Source: Saprospiraceae bacterium (GTDB lineage Bacteria > Bacteroidota > Bacteroidia > Chitinophagales > Saprospiraceae). From it: 64,000 bases of DNA. A program made the translations under genes and the position numbers. Below the pieces are notes generated by a model, which saw only the letters and a program-made list of their open reading frames with translations, did no database searches and was not told the origin of the DNA. Each line of letters opens with the position of its first letter. Position 1 is the stretch's first letter. The stretch lies in NCBI GenBank assembly GCA_020631355.1, contig JAHDHL010000018.1, positions 22,808 through 86,807 on the forward strand, in the 5' to 3' direction. Shown piece after piece: positions 25,998-35,504 of this stretch.

Positions 25998-27041
25998 TTG
26001 GAACAAAGGATAGATATAAGGAAATTCAATCTCAAGGAGCTAAAGGCGTACTTTGAGGAAATGGGCGAAAAGGCATTTCGTGCCAAGCAGGTCTATGAAT
26101 GGTTGTGGCAGAAAAGTGCAACATCCTTTGATACAATGACGAATCTATCCAAATCATTGAGGGAACACCTGAAACAACATTTTGTCATTTTGGCGATTGA
26201 GGAGGATAAGGTACAAAGGAGTAAGGATGGCACCATCAAATCCAGGTATCGTCTTCATGATGGCCACATGATAGAATCGGTATTGATTCCGGTTCCGAAG
26301 GATAATCGTTACACCGTTTGTGTATCCTCTCAGGTAGGATGTAGCCTCACTTGTAAGTTCTGTGCTACCGGACAGATGAAAAGATTACGGAATCTGGACG
26401 CCGCAGAAATCTATGACCAGGTGGTCAAGGTCAACCAACAATCCCTTGAAACCTATGGGCACCCACTCACCAATATTGTTTATATGGGAATGGGCGAGCC
26501 ACTGTTGGCTTACAAACCCGTTTTGAAAAGTATAGAACACCTGACTTCCCCGCAAGGATTGGATATGTCCCCCAAAAGGATTACGGTCAGTACTGCAGGT
26601 ATCGCCAAGATGATTAGGAAACTGGCAGACGACCAATCCAAGGTGAATCTCGCACTATCCCTCCATGCTGCGGATGATGAGAAAAGAAACGAGATTATGC
26701 CCATTAATGAACAGAACAACCTAGAGGTTCTGGTTAAGGCATTGGATTACTTTTACCAACAAACACAAAATCGAATCACATTCGAATATATCGCATTCCA
26801 AGGATTCAATGATACCATAGCTGATGCCAAGAACTTGGTTCGAATATGCAGGAAAGTACCCGCCAGGGTCAATATCATTGAGTATAATCCGATAGATGGA
26901 GCGGATTTCAAGAAATCCGAAGCACATAGGATTGACGAATTTGCACAGTACCTTCGTGATAATAGGGTTGCTGTGACCGTTAGGAAATCGAGAGGTAAGG
27001 ATATTGATGCGGCTTGCGGACAGTTGGCCAATAAGGAATGA
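25998..27041 (+). CDS. rlmN: 23S rRNA/tRNA m2A methyltransferase RlmN
   Basis: A radical-SAM enzyme, 347 residues, that methylates A2503 of 23S rRNA and A37 of some tRNAs. Seen: EKAFRAKQVYEWLWQKSA, the CxxxCxxC cluster motif CSLTCKFC (Cys115, Cys119, Cys122), VYMGMGEPLLAYKPVL, STAGIAKMIRKLA, LALSLHAADDEKRNEIMPI and the C-terminal methyl-carrying Cys in DAACGQLA. The start codon is TTG, 8 bp after lgt; no ATG fits the conserved N-terminus. Secure. Confidence 0.96.
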   Translation: MEQRIDIRKFNLKELKAYFEEMGEKAFRAKQVYEWLWQKSATSFDTMTNLSKSLREHLKQHFVILAIEEDKVQRSKDGTIKSRYRLHDGHMIESVLIPVPKDNRYTVCVSSQVGCSLTCKFCATGQMKRLRNLDAAEIYDQVVKVNQQSLETYGHPLTNIVYMGMGEPLLAYKPVLKSIEHLTSPQGLDMSPKRITVSTAGIAKMIRKLADDQSKVNLALSLHAADDEKRNEIMPINEQNNLEVLVKALDYFYQQTQNRITFEYIAFQGFNDTIADAKNLVRICRKVPARVNIIEYNPIDGADFKKSEAHRIDEFAQYLRDNRVAVTVRKSRGKDIDAACGQLANKE

Positions 27042-27054
27042 CAAGCACTTGAAT

Positions 27055-27699
27055 ATGGCTAAGAACTACCAATGCATCATATTCGACTGTGATGGCGTCC
27101 TGGTCGATAGCGAATTCATATCTAACTCCACTATGGTACAAATGGCCAATGAGTTAGGTGCCAATATGACGATGGAAATGGCATTGTCCAACTTCATTGG
27201 TAAGTCATTGTCAACCTGTATCCGGATGATTGATGATATGATTGACGGCGAGATACCCAAGGATTTCGAAACCTCATTCAGACAACGTACATTCGAAAGA
27301 TTCCAAAACGAACTACAACCAGTTGAGGGCATACCCGAATTATTACCACAAATCAGAATACCTTATTGTGTGGCTTCCAGTGGTCCTCGGAATAAAATCA
27401 GACTCAATCTAGGTACCACACAGCTACTAAGGTATTTTGAGGGCCGTATATTCAGTTGCTACGATATTCAAAAATGGAAACCCGAACCGGACATATTCCT
27501 TTATGCTGCTAAGGAAATGGGCTTTGGTCCTAAGCAGTGCTTAGTCATTGAGGATACGATAACAGGAGTCAGGGCTGCAAAAAGTGGTGGTTTTGATGTC
27601 GTCGCTATTGCCCGTCCGCATAGTAGGAATGAGCTGGAAAAGGAATCCATTCCATTGATTAGTCACCCATCAGAACTCAGGGCCATCCTAAATTTATAA
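27055..27699 (+). CDS. HAD-family hydrolase (phosphatase/phosphomutase-like)
   Basis: A 214-residue haloacid-dehalogenase-superfamily enzyme. Motif I is IFDCDGVLVDSE with the nucleophile Asp; motif II is CVASSGPRNKI; motif III/IV is KWKPEPDIFLYAA then LVIEDTITGVRAAKSGG. The small cap fits subclass I enzymes such as sugar-phosphate phosphatases or beta-phosphoglucomutase. The start at 27055 (MAKNYQ) begins 13 bp after rlmN; an upstream ATG overlapping rlmN is less likely. Specific substrate unknown. Confidence 0.9.
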   Translation: MAKNYQCIIFDCDGVLVDSEFISNSTMVQMANELGANMTMEMALSNFIGKSLSTCIRMIDDMIDGEIPKDFETSFRQRTFERFQNELQPVEGIPELLPQIRIPYCVASSGPRNKIRLNLGTTQLLRYFEGRIFSCYDIQKWKPEPDIFLYAAKEMGFGPKQCLVIEDTITGVRAAKSGGFDVVAIARPHSRNELEKESIPLISHPSELRAILNL

Positions 27700-27712
27700 T
27701 TTATCCATTCTT

Positions 27713-28717
27713 ATGAGAAAACTGGAAAACCACTCACTAAAGGACTTGAATACATTTGGAATTGATGTGAATGCACGGGATTTTATCGTCATCGAACACG
27801 AAACGGACTTGTTTCGCTGGGTAGAATCCCATGGTTATGAGGACATACATGTTTTAGGAGGAGGTAGTAATCTATTATTGACACAAGATATCGATGGCTA
27901 CCTGTTGAAGAATGAAATCAAGGGGATTGAAATCATTGTGGAGGATGAGGAAACTGTATTGGTTGAAGTGGGAGGTGGCGAGAATTGGCACGAGTTCGTA
28001 TTGTGGGCCGTGGAGCATGGTTATGGAGGAATAGAGAATATGTCATTGATTCCCGGAACGGTAGGAGCTGCACCAATACAGAATATAGGTGCATATGGTG
28101 TGGAACTCAAGGATGTTTTTGAAGGATTGAATGCATTCCATTGGGAAAAAGGCGAGGAATGGGTATTCACCAAGGAAGAATGTGGCTTTGGTTACCGGGA
28201 TAGTGTATTCAAGAGAGCACTCAGGAATAAGGTATTCATCACAAGGGTCTACCTCAGATTGACGAAACAGAATCATTCACTTAATACATCATATGGAGCC
28301 ATCTCTAAGGAATTGACTGGGAAAGCGGTCAGTATCAGGAGTATCAGTGATGCCGTGATAGCTATTCGGCAATCCAAATTACCAGACCCCAAGGTACTTG
28401 GTAATTCAGGCTCGTTTTTCAAGAATGTAGAACTGTCCAAGGAGACATTTTCCAATTTGCAGGAAGCTTTTCCCTCAGTTCCGCATTATATCATGGATGA
28501 ACAAACAATCAAGGTTCCCACGGCTTGGCTCATTGACCAATGTGGTTTCAAGGGTGTTAGGTATGGGGAAACCGGATGCTATGAAAAACAGCCATTGGTA
28601 TTGGTCAATTATGGCCATGCAACAGGAGCGGAAATACTGGAATTCTCCAAAAAGGTTCAGAAAAAAGTTCAGGAGAAATTCAATGTTAGAATTTCCCCTG
28701 AAGTCAATATTTGGTAA
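27713..28717 (+). CDS. murB: UDP-N-acetylmuramate dehydrogenase
   Basis: MurB reduces UDP-GlcNAc-enolpyruvate to UDP-MurNAc with NADPH and FAD, the second committed step of peptidoglycan synthesis. 334 residues, type I. Seen: HSLKDLNTFGIDVNA, VLGGGSNLLL, ENMSLIPGTVGAAPIQNIGA, FGYRDSVFK with the catalytic-region Tyr, GNSGSFFKN and TAWLIDQCGFKG. Last of the lgt-rlmN-HAD-murB run, 13 bp after the HAD gene. Secure. Confidence 0.97.
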   Translation: MRKLENHSLKDLNTFGIDVNARDFIVIEHETDLFRWVESHGYEDIHVLGGGSNLLLTQDIDGYLLKNEIKGIEIIVEDEETVLVEVGGGENWHEFVLWAVEHGYGGIENMSLIPGTVGAAPIQNIGAYGVELKDVFEGLNAFHWEKGEEWVFTKEECGFGYRDSVFKRALRNKVFITRVYLRLTKQNHSLNTSYGAISKELTGKAVSIRSISDAVIAIRQSKLPDPKVLGNSGSFFKNVELSKETFSNLQEAFPSVPHYIMDEQTIKVPTAWLIDQCGFKGVRYGETGCYEKQPLVLVNYGHATGAEILEFSKKVQKKVQEKFNVRISPEVNIW

Positions 28718-28741
28718 AGGATATTTTTACTCCAATGGGTT

Positions 28742-29560
28742 CTATGCCCAAGCAGTCAAAGGCTGTTGCTCATCATAATAACCGATAAAACAAGATGCTG
28801 CAGTTCGCATGCCACCTCTGCTAGGACGTACAGAATGGATGCAATGTGAACGGAAAATAATCAGCTCTCCCACTTCAGGTTTGATTACTACGGGCTTAAT
28901 AGGAATATTATCCCGGTCGATGAAATCGTGTACACCACAATACATCATTTCCAATTCCTCTATGGTCGGTGAAAAATCCCAGATTTCGAGTTCTCCACCT
29001 TCTTCAGAAGTAGAAATGTATAGATTGGTAGCCAACTGACTTGTGATGTTTTTCGTCCCTCTCACTTCCGGAATGTCCTTGAATAACGTATCCATATGTG
29101 GAGGTAGCCCACCTTCAGGGTCAGCTTCGAATGAACGAATAATTCCGGGATTCATCTTATGCCCGTGAAGATTTTCTATCTGGCATCCGTTGTCCCAAGC
29201 CTGATTGAATGCATTGTGGATTTCCCTGATGGGATTGTCTCCATGTAGGATATTTTCAATGGTGGGGTAGGTGTGTGAAGCAGATTCAAAATATTGCTCC
29301 AGTTTTTCCCTTTGGTGTTCCGTCTCGAATAAGGTCATTCCAATTCTATTGACAGAAACGTCATGGGCATTGGAATACCTTGATAACTCGGTTGAGTTTT
29401 CCAAAGGAAGCCGCCAGGCCTTACATGTTGCTTCGGCAACAAAAAAAGGAATGCGAAGCGCAATGATACGGCCCTCGATGAGGTCCATGATATCCTTGGG
29501 TTGTAATTGTTCAGAGGTAACAACCTTACCTTTACTTTGTGTATTCAGTACAGTTCTCAT
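28742..29560 (-). CDS. 2OG-Fe(II) oxygenase-like protein
   Basis: A 272-residue protein with a double-stranded beta-helix signature of Fe(II)/2-oxoglutarate oxygenases. PPHMDTLFKD gives HxD (His155, Asp157), and FRSHCIHSVRPSRGGMR gives the distal His242 and a 2OG-binding Arg (247 or 252). EEGGELEIWDF is the usual mid-fold strand. The layout resembles small-molecule hydroxylases such as the WelO5-type family; carrying Asp rather than Gly in HxD argues for a hydroxylase rather than a halogenase. The start at 29560 was preferred to an upstream ATG. It is alone, convergent with murB, with 240 bp of AT-rich DNA upstream. Substrate unknown. Confidence 0.75.
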   Translation of the reverse strand: MRTVLNTQSKGKVVTSEQLQPKDIMDLIEGRIIALRIPFFVAEATCKAWRLPLENSTELSRYSNAHDVSVNRIGMTLFETEHQREKLEQYFESASHTYPTIENILHGDNPIREIHNAFNQAWDNGCQIENLHGHKMNPGIIRSFEADPEGGLPPHMDTLFKDIPEVRGTKNITSQLATNLYISTSEEGGELEIWDFSPTIEELEMMYCGVHDFIDRDNIPIKPVVIKPEVGELIIFRSHCIHSVRPSRGGMRTAASCFIGYYDEQQPLTAWA

Positions 29561-29802
29561 TCTAGAGGTTTTATGTTTTAAGAAGTCTCTAAGTATGATA
29601 CTGTATAAAATGCAAAATGATTCATTCAATAAAATATATTTATTGTTGTAATATGTGACAATAAATATAGATGGATATTGTGTTTAGTTATGTGTAATAA
29701 TATGTTTTTACTGTTTAATTGTTTGTTAGTCAGTTGTTTGGGTTTTTGTTGGTGTTGGCGTTAATTATATATGGATTTGCTTTTGTGATGTTAGTTCTGG
29801 TC

Positions 29803-31362
29803 TTATAAGTAAACAAGAACAGAGAGAACAATCATCGTAATCAAAGTCAACCAACCCAACAAAGGCATTACGAACTTCAGCCATTTATCATAGGTGACAT
29901 TGACCATAGCCAGTGAGGCAAGAATCAGGCCTGTCGGTGTAACAAATGCCATCAATCCCATTCCATATTGGTAAGCGTTCACTACATGTTCCCTCCCTAC
30001 ATCGACAACATCCCCCAGGGGTGCCATGATGGGCATGGTCAATACGGCCATACCGGATGAGGAGGGTATGAAGAATGATAAGCCAGCATACAAGAACATC
30101 ATGATATTGACGAATATTCCCTTGGGCATACCCTCAACCATGGAGGATGAATAATAAAGGAGCGTATCACTAACCAATCCGTGTTCCAATAAGATACCAA
30201 TACCCCTTGCAAGTCCAATAATCAGTGCAACAGCAAGCAAATCCTTGGCACCATTCATGAATTCTTCCATGATTTCCAGTTCACTGAGTCCCGATACCAA
30301 TGCTGTGATTAGGGTTCCGATGACAAATACCAAGAGCATTTCGTGGAAGTACCATCCTTTCGAAGAAACACCTGCGATCATTACCACAAAACAAAGAGCA
30401 AAACAAATCAATACGCTGATTTTCCTTGCATTGAAAACAGGTTTTTCATCCTTGTTTTTAAGGAACATCTGTTCTATTTCATCTTTCTGATTGAAAATGA
30501 TGGATTGGCTGGGGTCTTTCCTCACTTTTTCAGCATACCTAATGATGTACCACATACAGAATAAGGTACATAGGACAAGCATGAATATCCTGCCCCATAA
30601 GCCACTATGCCAACTGATACCCGCAGCATCCGATGCTACGATGGCACTGAACGGATTGGTAGTGGAACACATGGTACCTATCGCTGATCCAATGTATATC
30701 GCAGCGATACCCACCATGGCATCATAACCTGCGGCAAGGAAGATAGGGATGAGGATCGGATAGAATGCAATGGTCTCCTCCGCGAGTCCGAATGTGGTGC
30801 CACCCAATGCAATCAGGGCCGTGATGAAAATAATCAATAGCTTTTCCCTTCCTTTCAATCTGCCTGCCAGCCATGCAATTCCCGCATCGAAACTCCCCGT
30901 TGCATTGACAATACCGATGAGTCCTCCAATCAGAAGCACGAATAATATGATTTCCATGGAATCCTGAATTCCCTCAATGGGAGAATAAAAGAAGTCAATG
31001 ATATTCTGTCGATAGGTAACTTCCTCATTTTCCGAATCCTTGAGAAAGGGAAGAAAAAATTCAATCTTACTTTGTTCCCTACTCTCAACCTGATTATATG
31101 TACCCGGGATTCCGACAGGTTTCCTGATTTTGCCTTCCTTGAATTTCTCATAGGCAATCCGAATGCCAAAACTATCCAGGGTGGATTGTTCTCCCTTATA
31201 CGTTTTGTCACCATCATTTGACATATGAATGAAAACATTGCTGTCAGCATCATAAGCAAGTTGCTCATATTTTCCTGATGGGATAATCCATGTGGCTATG
31301 GCGGCTACAAAGGCAATGAGTAAGAGAATCGTCTGTGCAGTAGGAAATTTGAACTTTTTCAT
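29803..31362 (-). CDS. YfcC-family membrane carrier
   Basis: A 519-residue protein with about 12 membrane spans, of the YfcC/C4-dicarboxylate-carrier-like group (related to AbgT/DcuC). Seen: AQTILLLIAFVAAIATWIIPSG, the long soluble loop after the first span (~30-120), IGGLIGIVNATGSFDAGI, GGTTFGLAEETIAFYPI, GSAIGTMCSTTNPFSA and SSSGMAVLTMPIMAPLGD. These carriers move amino acids, peptides or dicarboxylates; the substrate cannot be predicted. The start at MKKFKFPT (31362) fits family length better than codons further upstream. Confidence 0.85.
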   Translation of the reverse strand: MKKFKFPTAQTILLLIAFVAAIATWIIPSGKYEQLAYDADSNVFIHMSNDGDKTYKGEQSTLDSFGIRIAYEKFKEGKIRKPVGIPGTYNQVESREQSKIEFFLPFLKDSENEEVTYRQNIIDFFYSPIEGIQDSMEIILFVLLIGGLIGIVNATGSFDAGIAWLAGRLKGREKLLIIFITALIALGGTTFGLAEETIAFYPILIPIFLAAGYDAMVGIAAIYIGSAIGTMCSTTNPFSAIVASDAAGISWHSGLWGRIFMLVLCTLFCMWYIIRYAEKVRKDPSQSIIFNQKDEIEQMFLKNKDEKPVFNARKISVLICFALCFVVMIAGVSSKGWYFHEMLLVFVIGTLITALVSGLSELEIMEEFMNGAKDLLAVALIIGLARGIGILLEHGLVSDTLLYYSSSMVEGMPKGIFVNIMMFLYAGLSFFIPSSSGMAVLTMPIMAPLGDVVDVGREHVVNAYQYGMGLMAFVTPTGLILASLAMVNVTYDKWLKFVMPLLGWLTLITMIVLSVLVYL

Positions 31363-31547
31363 ATCATCATTTAAGAAATCCATCAAATCTGAAAAACGTG
31401 TTTCTCGAAAACGTACTTCACCATACAAGGTATGTAGTAAGATTCAATTTTGGTATTTTTTAGTAGTTCTCCTCTTATTATATGCTTATTACATCGCTGT
31501 ATCAGGCTTAACACTTGTGACATGATGTACTTAATGTGATTTATTTA

Positions 31548-31555
31548 TACTTTTG
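31548..31555 (+). promoter_or_regulatory. Candidate -7 box for the 31.6 kb lipoprotein
   Basis: TACTTTTG matches TAnnTTTG and ends 13 bp before the ATG at 31569, implying a very short leader. No TTG box at the right distance was found. Confidence 0.4.
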
Positions 31556-31568
31556 ATAAAAATGCAAT

Positions 31569-32198
31569 ATGAGAATTGTCGTAGTTATGTGCTTCATTCT
31601 GTTTGTTTTAGGTTGTGGGAATGATGCCATTACCAAGGAAGCTGCTGTGGAAAATGAAATTCCTTTGGAGGAACAGATAGAGACCATGATTCAAAAAGAA
31701 ATGGCTTCGGGGACAGAAAAGGATACAATCGTATTGGATTTTGTTTTTGGAATGTCCAAGATGGATGTTTACCGACATACGAAAGCCCTTGCAAAAAAGG
31801 ATAAGATGTATCCGATTCAAAAATCAAAGAGAGTCAGGGAATATGTCTATGATTTGAGACTAAGGAAAGCAGGTAAGTTGAGGACATTTTTCGAAGCATT
31901 CTATTTCGAGGATAAGATAGCGAAGACTGAAGAATTGTACAAGGTCGAATGCATACCACAAATTGATACAAGTCTTTTGGATGTAGTGGAAGTTGTAGAT
32001 GAGATTAAACCCATTTTCGAACAGGAATATGGGCCCTATGATTTCATTGTGCCAGACAAGGAAGATCCTGAAGCCAAGACCTATCTTTGGATTACTGGAA
32101 ACCAGAAAATAGAGTTGGGTTGCTTCAAGGACAAGGTCTTTATGTACTATACTGATGTCCCCATTGAACGACGTGCTATCAAGGCATCGGATTTATAA
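31569..32198 (+). CDS. Hypothetical lipoprotein, 209 residues
   Basis: Signal peptide with lipobox VLGC (Cys16). The mature part is charged and helix/strand mixed, with LDFVFGMSKMDVYRHTKALA, EYVYDLRLRKAGKL, EYGPYDFIVPDKEDPEAK and KDKVFMYYTDVPIERR. The F-GMSxxDVxxH stretch is seen in several Bacteroidota lipoproteins, but I cannot name the family. Divergent from the YfcC gene and followed by the FIST operon after 216 bp. Function unknown. Confidence 0.7.
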   Translation: MRIVVVMCFILFVLGCGNDAITKEAAVENEIPLEEQIETMIQKEMASGTEKDTIVLDFVFGMSKMDVYRHTKALAKKDKMYPIQKSKRVREYVYDLRLRKAGKLRTFFEAFYFEDKIAKTEELYKVECIPQIDTSLLDVVEVVDEIKPIFEQEYGPYDFIVPDKEDPEAKTYLWITGNQKIELGCFKDKVFMYYTDVPIERRAIKASDL

Positions 32199-32414
32199 AA
32201 TGATTTTGGGAAACGATAAGGTTTGCATCGAATTGAATAATGATGGGAATGACTACGAATCAAGTTGTAATAATTGGGTTGAAGACCTAACATTTTTTAC
32301 ACAAGTTTCGTATAAAACTTCTATACAACCCATTAAAATTCATTTTCGTTGTTAAAACACACATTTTGGCATTTTTATAGATGTTGAAATAGTGTTAAGT
32401 AAAAGATCCTAAAT

Positions 32415-33560
32415 ATGAAGATTCAACAAAAAATATGGTCCGAAAACAATGGTTGGGAAGAATTGAAAGGGGAAACACTGCCCGGAAAAAATACGATTGT
32501 TCTGGCTTTTGGAAATCGCTTTGTTCTGGAAAGAGAAGAACTGACCAAGGAGATACTCTCCTCATATAGTGAAGCTGATGTTATCTTTAATTCAACATCA
32601 GGTGAAATACAAGGAAGCAGTGTCTATGATGATACGATCGCCCTTACGGCCATTCATTTCGAAAAAACACCTTACAAAATTGCCAAGGCTGATATTACCG
32701 AAATTGGTAAGACTTATGAAACAGGAGTGAGCTTGGCCCAACAACTGAATTCGGATGACCTCAAGCATGTATTCATAATTTCTGATGGAGGTATGGTGAA
32801 TGGTACCGAATTGGCCAAGGCCTTCAATGAGAATCTGCCTGACAATGTAACGACTACCGGAGGATTGGCGGGTGATGGTGCCCGTTTTGAAAAAACAATG
32901 GTCGGGTATAATGAAATTCCTAGCCCGGGTAAGATTGTGGCAGTCGGATTATACGGAGACAGCATACAGGTGGGATATGGTTCCGTCGGTGGATGGGACA
33001 CTTTCGGCGCAAGGAGAAAGGTAACCAAATCAAGTAGTAATGTCCTATACGAATTGGATGGTAAGTCTGCCTTGGAATTGTATAAGACCTATTTGGGAGA
33101 TAAGGCAAAGGAACTTCCGGGCTCAGCCCTTCTGTTTCCTTTGAGCATAACGACAGATGAGGAAAGTAAGCCTGTTGTCAGAACCATTCTTTCCATAGAT
33201 GAGGAGACCCAGAGTATGACCTTTGCAGGGGATATCCCCGAGGGTGCTACGGCCCAACTCATGAAAGCAAATTTTGATAAATTGATAGATGGGGCTTATG
33301 AAGCTGCGGAATCAGGTAAGGCAACGATCAATAAACAAGGCAAGGAGCCCGATATTGCCATTTTGGTCAGTTGTGTTGGAAGAAAACTCGTATTGGACCA
33401 GAGAGTGGACGAGGAAGTGGAAAGCGTACTTGAAATCATCGGAGATAATGTACCCACGACAGGTTTCTACTCTTACGGCGAATTATCGCCATTTGCAGGT
33501 TTCAGTAGTTGTAGGCTTCATAACCAAACCATGACGATTACCCTCTTAGGGGAAAATTAA
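32415..33560 (+). CDS. FIST domain sensory protein
   Basis: A 381-residue cytoplasmic protein with FIST_N (~28-220: VIFNSTSGEIQGSSVYDD, VSLAQQLNSDDLKHVFIISD, TTGGLAGDGARF) and FIST_C (~225-375: VLYELDGKSALELYKTYLG, AILVSCVGRKLVLDQR, TTGFYSYGELSPFAG). FIST domains are proposed to bind small ligands such as amino acids and feed into signalling proteins. It is the first gene of a tight trio: the kinase gene begins 1 bp after its stop and a response regulator follows. Ligand unknown. No signal peptide. Domain assignment is strong. Confidence 0.9.
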   Translation: MKIQQKIWSENNGWEELKGETLPGKNTIVLAFGNRFVLEREELTKEILSSYSEADVIFNSTSGEIQGSSVYDDTIALTAIHFEKTPYKIAKADITEIGKTYETGVSLAQQLNSDDLKHVFIISDGGMVNGTELAKAFNENLPDNVTTTGGLAGDGARFEKTMVGYNEIPSPGKIVAVGLYGDSIQVGYGSVGGWDTFGARRKVTKSSSNVLYELDGKSALELYKTYLGDKAKELPGSALLFPLSITTDEESKPVVRTILSIDEETQSMTFAGDIPEGATAQLMKANFDKLIDGAYEAAESGKATINKQGKEPDIAILVSCVGRKLVLDQRVDEEVESVLEIIGDNVPTTGFYSYGELSPFAGFSSCRLHNQTMTITLLGEN

Positions 33561-33561
33561 T

Positions 33562-34998
33562 ATGAATAGACTGCTCAATAGACAAATCAAGCGCCATCTG
33601 GGAGGAATCGAGAATGTTCCTGAATCCATGATGTCGTTCCTGGAAGCCATCGACCGCTCGTACAAACACTACGAGGAGGACAGGTTGCTCTTGGAAAGGT
33701 CGATGGAAATCAGTTCCCGAGAGCTGGAGGAGTCCAATGAGCAAATCAGGGAAGAAGCCAAGAGACAAAAGGAAATCTTGCAACGACTCAAGGAATCCCT
33801 GAACACCCTAATGTCTGTGGATGCGGAGAACGATACTCCAACGGATTATATCTCAGATGAGGATGATGTCCTGAAAGTATTGGATTTCATCGAGATACAA
33901 TCCAAGCACATCAAACGTGTGGAGAGCGAGGTTTTCAGAGTGCAACACTTCATCAACCAGTCCAATGATGCGATACAGGTAATGGATTCGAATTGCCGAC
34001 TCGTATTTGCGAATGATAATGCCATGCGATGGATGGAAGTGAATCGCGAGGATAGTTATGGTAATAATATTCTTGATTTTGATAGTAAATTCGAAGCAGG
34101 AATAGATTGGAAAGCCCGGATTAGTCAATTGGAATTCGGTGAGACACTTACCCTGGAGAGGGTACAATCCAACTCTAAGGGTAAATTTCCAGTGGAGGTC
34201 ATTCTTAAGCGTGTCCGTTTGGAAGATGGGAAATATGTGATTTGCGTGGCAAGGGACATATCAGGGCGAAAGGAAGCAGAAAAGCAAAGGGAAAGCCTGA
34301 TTGACAGACTGACCAAGGTCAATGAGGAACTCGAGAATTTTGCATACATCGTTTCGCATGACCTCAAAGCACCCATCCGTGGAATTGGTTCTATATCGGA
34401 TTGGCTCAAGGAGGATTATGGCCATCTTTTGGATGATGAGGGAAATAACCTTCTGGACCTGATGAAACGTAGGGTATTACGGATGCAGCAGCTCATCGAA
34501 GGAATACTGCAGTATTCCAGAGTGGGTAGAGGGAATGTGGAAAAGGTCGATTTGGACTTGAATACCCTTTTGGATGAAGTTGTGGATACGATAGCGAGTG
34601 GTTTGACCGAGAATAATTTCGAATTGGTCATCCCTGAAAAATTACCACATATCCATTTTGCGGAAACAAGCACCAGACAGGTTTTTCAGAACCTTATCAG
34701 CAATGCTATCAAGTATAATGATAAGGAAAAATGCATTGTGACCATTACGGCAAAGGATTTGCAAGGTGAATATTGGCAGTTTGAGGTAAAGGACAATGGC
34801 CCTGGCATCAAACCCAACTATCACGAAAAAATATTTAAGATATTCCAAACATTACAGGCCAGGGATAAGTTTGAAAGTACAGGAATCGGTTTATCCATTA
34901 TCAAGAAAATCGTAGAACAGGCCAATGGTAGGATTTGGATAGAATCAGATGTAGGTAAAGGATGCAGCTTCATCTTTACCCTACCTAAGAATCACTAG
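33562..34998 (+). CDS. PAS-domain sensor histidine kinase
   Basis: A 478-residue soluble kinase. A coiled coil (~45-85) precedes a PAS domain (~122-240: FINQSNDAIQVMDSNCRLVF, ending VICVARDISGRKEA). The HisKA box is AYIVSHDLKAPIRGIGSI with phospho-acceptor His266. The ATPase domain has NLISNAIKYN (N box), DNGPGI (G1) and STGIGLSIIKK (G2), ending GCSFIFTLPK. No membrane span, so the signal probably comes from the FIST protein encoded 1 bp upstream. Output is likely the downstream receiver protein. Confidence 0.95.
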   Translation: MNRLLNRQIKRHLGGIENVPESMMSFLEAIDRSYKHYEEDRLLLERSMEISSRELEESNEQIREEAKRQKEILQRLKESLNTLMSVDAENDTPTDYISDEDDVLKVLDFIEIQSKHIKRVESEVFRVQHFINQSNDAIQVMDSNCRLVFANDNAMRWMEVNREDSYGNNILDFDSKFEAGIDWKARISQLEFGETLTLERVQSNSKGKFPVEVILKRVRLEDGKYVICVARDISGRKEAEKQRESLIDRLTKVNEELENFAYIVSHDLKAPIRGIGSISDWLKEDYGHLLDDEGNNLLDLMKRRVLRMQQLIEGILQYSRVGRGNVEKVDLDLNTLLDEVVDTIASGLTENNFELVIPEKLPHIHFAETSTRQVFQNLISNAIKYNDKEKCIVTITAKDLQGEYWQFEVKDNGPGIKPNYHEKIFKIFQTLQARDKFESTGIGLSIIKKIVEQANGRIWIESDVGKGCSFIFTLPKNH

Positions 34999-35031
34999 GA
35001 ATTATTTAAGAATTATCATATCAATCATTAA

Positions 35032-35451
35032 ATGAGCATTGAGGAAAAACCCATACTGTTAGTTGAAGATGACGAGATTGACATCATGACCGTAAAGCGT
35101 GCTGTCAAGACACTCAAAGTAACCAATCCACTACATTTGGCTGCCAATGGAGAGGAAGCATTGGAGTACCTGGAAGAAAATGCCCATACATTGCCCGGTA
35201 TCATCATCCTGGATATCAATATGCCTAGGATGAATGGTATAGAATTCTTGAATATCATCAAAAAAGACCCTCGCTTTCTCAGGATACCCGTCATCGTCCT
35301 GACAACATCGAAAGAACATCAGGATAGATACGAAACATTCAATCTCAACGTGGCCGGTTACATGGTAAAACCCGTCATATTTGAAGAATTCGTTAAAGTT
35401 ATTGATCTAATTCATAAATACTGGTCCACAAGTAGGCATCCTGATACATAA
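35032..35451 (+). CDS. Single-domain response regulator (Rcp1-like)
   Basis: A 139-residue receiver with no output domain. Acidic pair Asp13/Asp14 (LLVEDDEID), phospho-acceptor Asp61 (IIILDINMPRMNG), Thr91-Thr92 (VIVLTTS) and Lys113 (MVKP) are all present. The longer alpha4-beta5 region (ETFNLNVAGY) is the Rcp1/cyanobacterial-phytochrome type commonly paired with SHDLKAP kinases. It ends the FIST-kinase-regulator operon, 33 bp after the kinase, and probably passes the signal on by protein contact. Confidence 0.95.
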   Translation: MSIEEKPILLVEDDEIDIMTVKRAVKTLKVTNPLHLAANGEEALEYLEENAHTLPGIIILDINMPRMNGIEFLNIIKKDPRFLRIPVIVLTTSKEHQDRYETFNLNVAGYMVKPVIFEEFVKVIDLIHKYWSTSRHPDT

Positions 35452-35466
35452 GTCTTCCTATCATCG

Positions 35467-35474
35467 TATTTTTG
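35467..35474 (+). promoter_or_regulatory. Candidate -7 box for the 35.5 kb gene
   Basis: TATTTTTG matches TAnnTTTG and lies 31 bp before the ATG at 35505, just after the response-regulator gene. No fitting -33 box was found. Confidence 0.35.
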
Positions 35475-35504
35475 TATCCATTATTGATAACATATATAAA
35501 TGCG

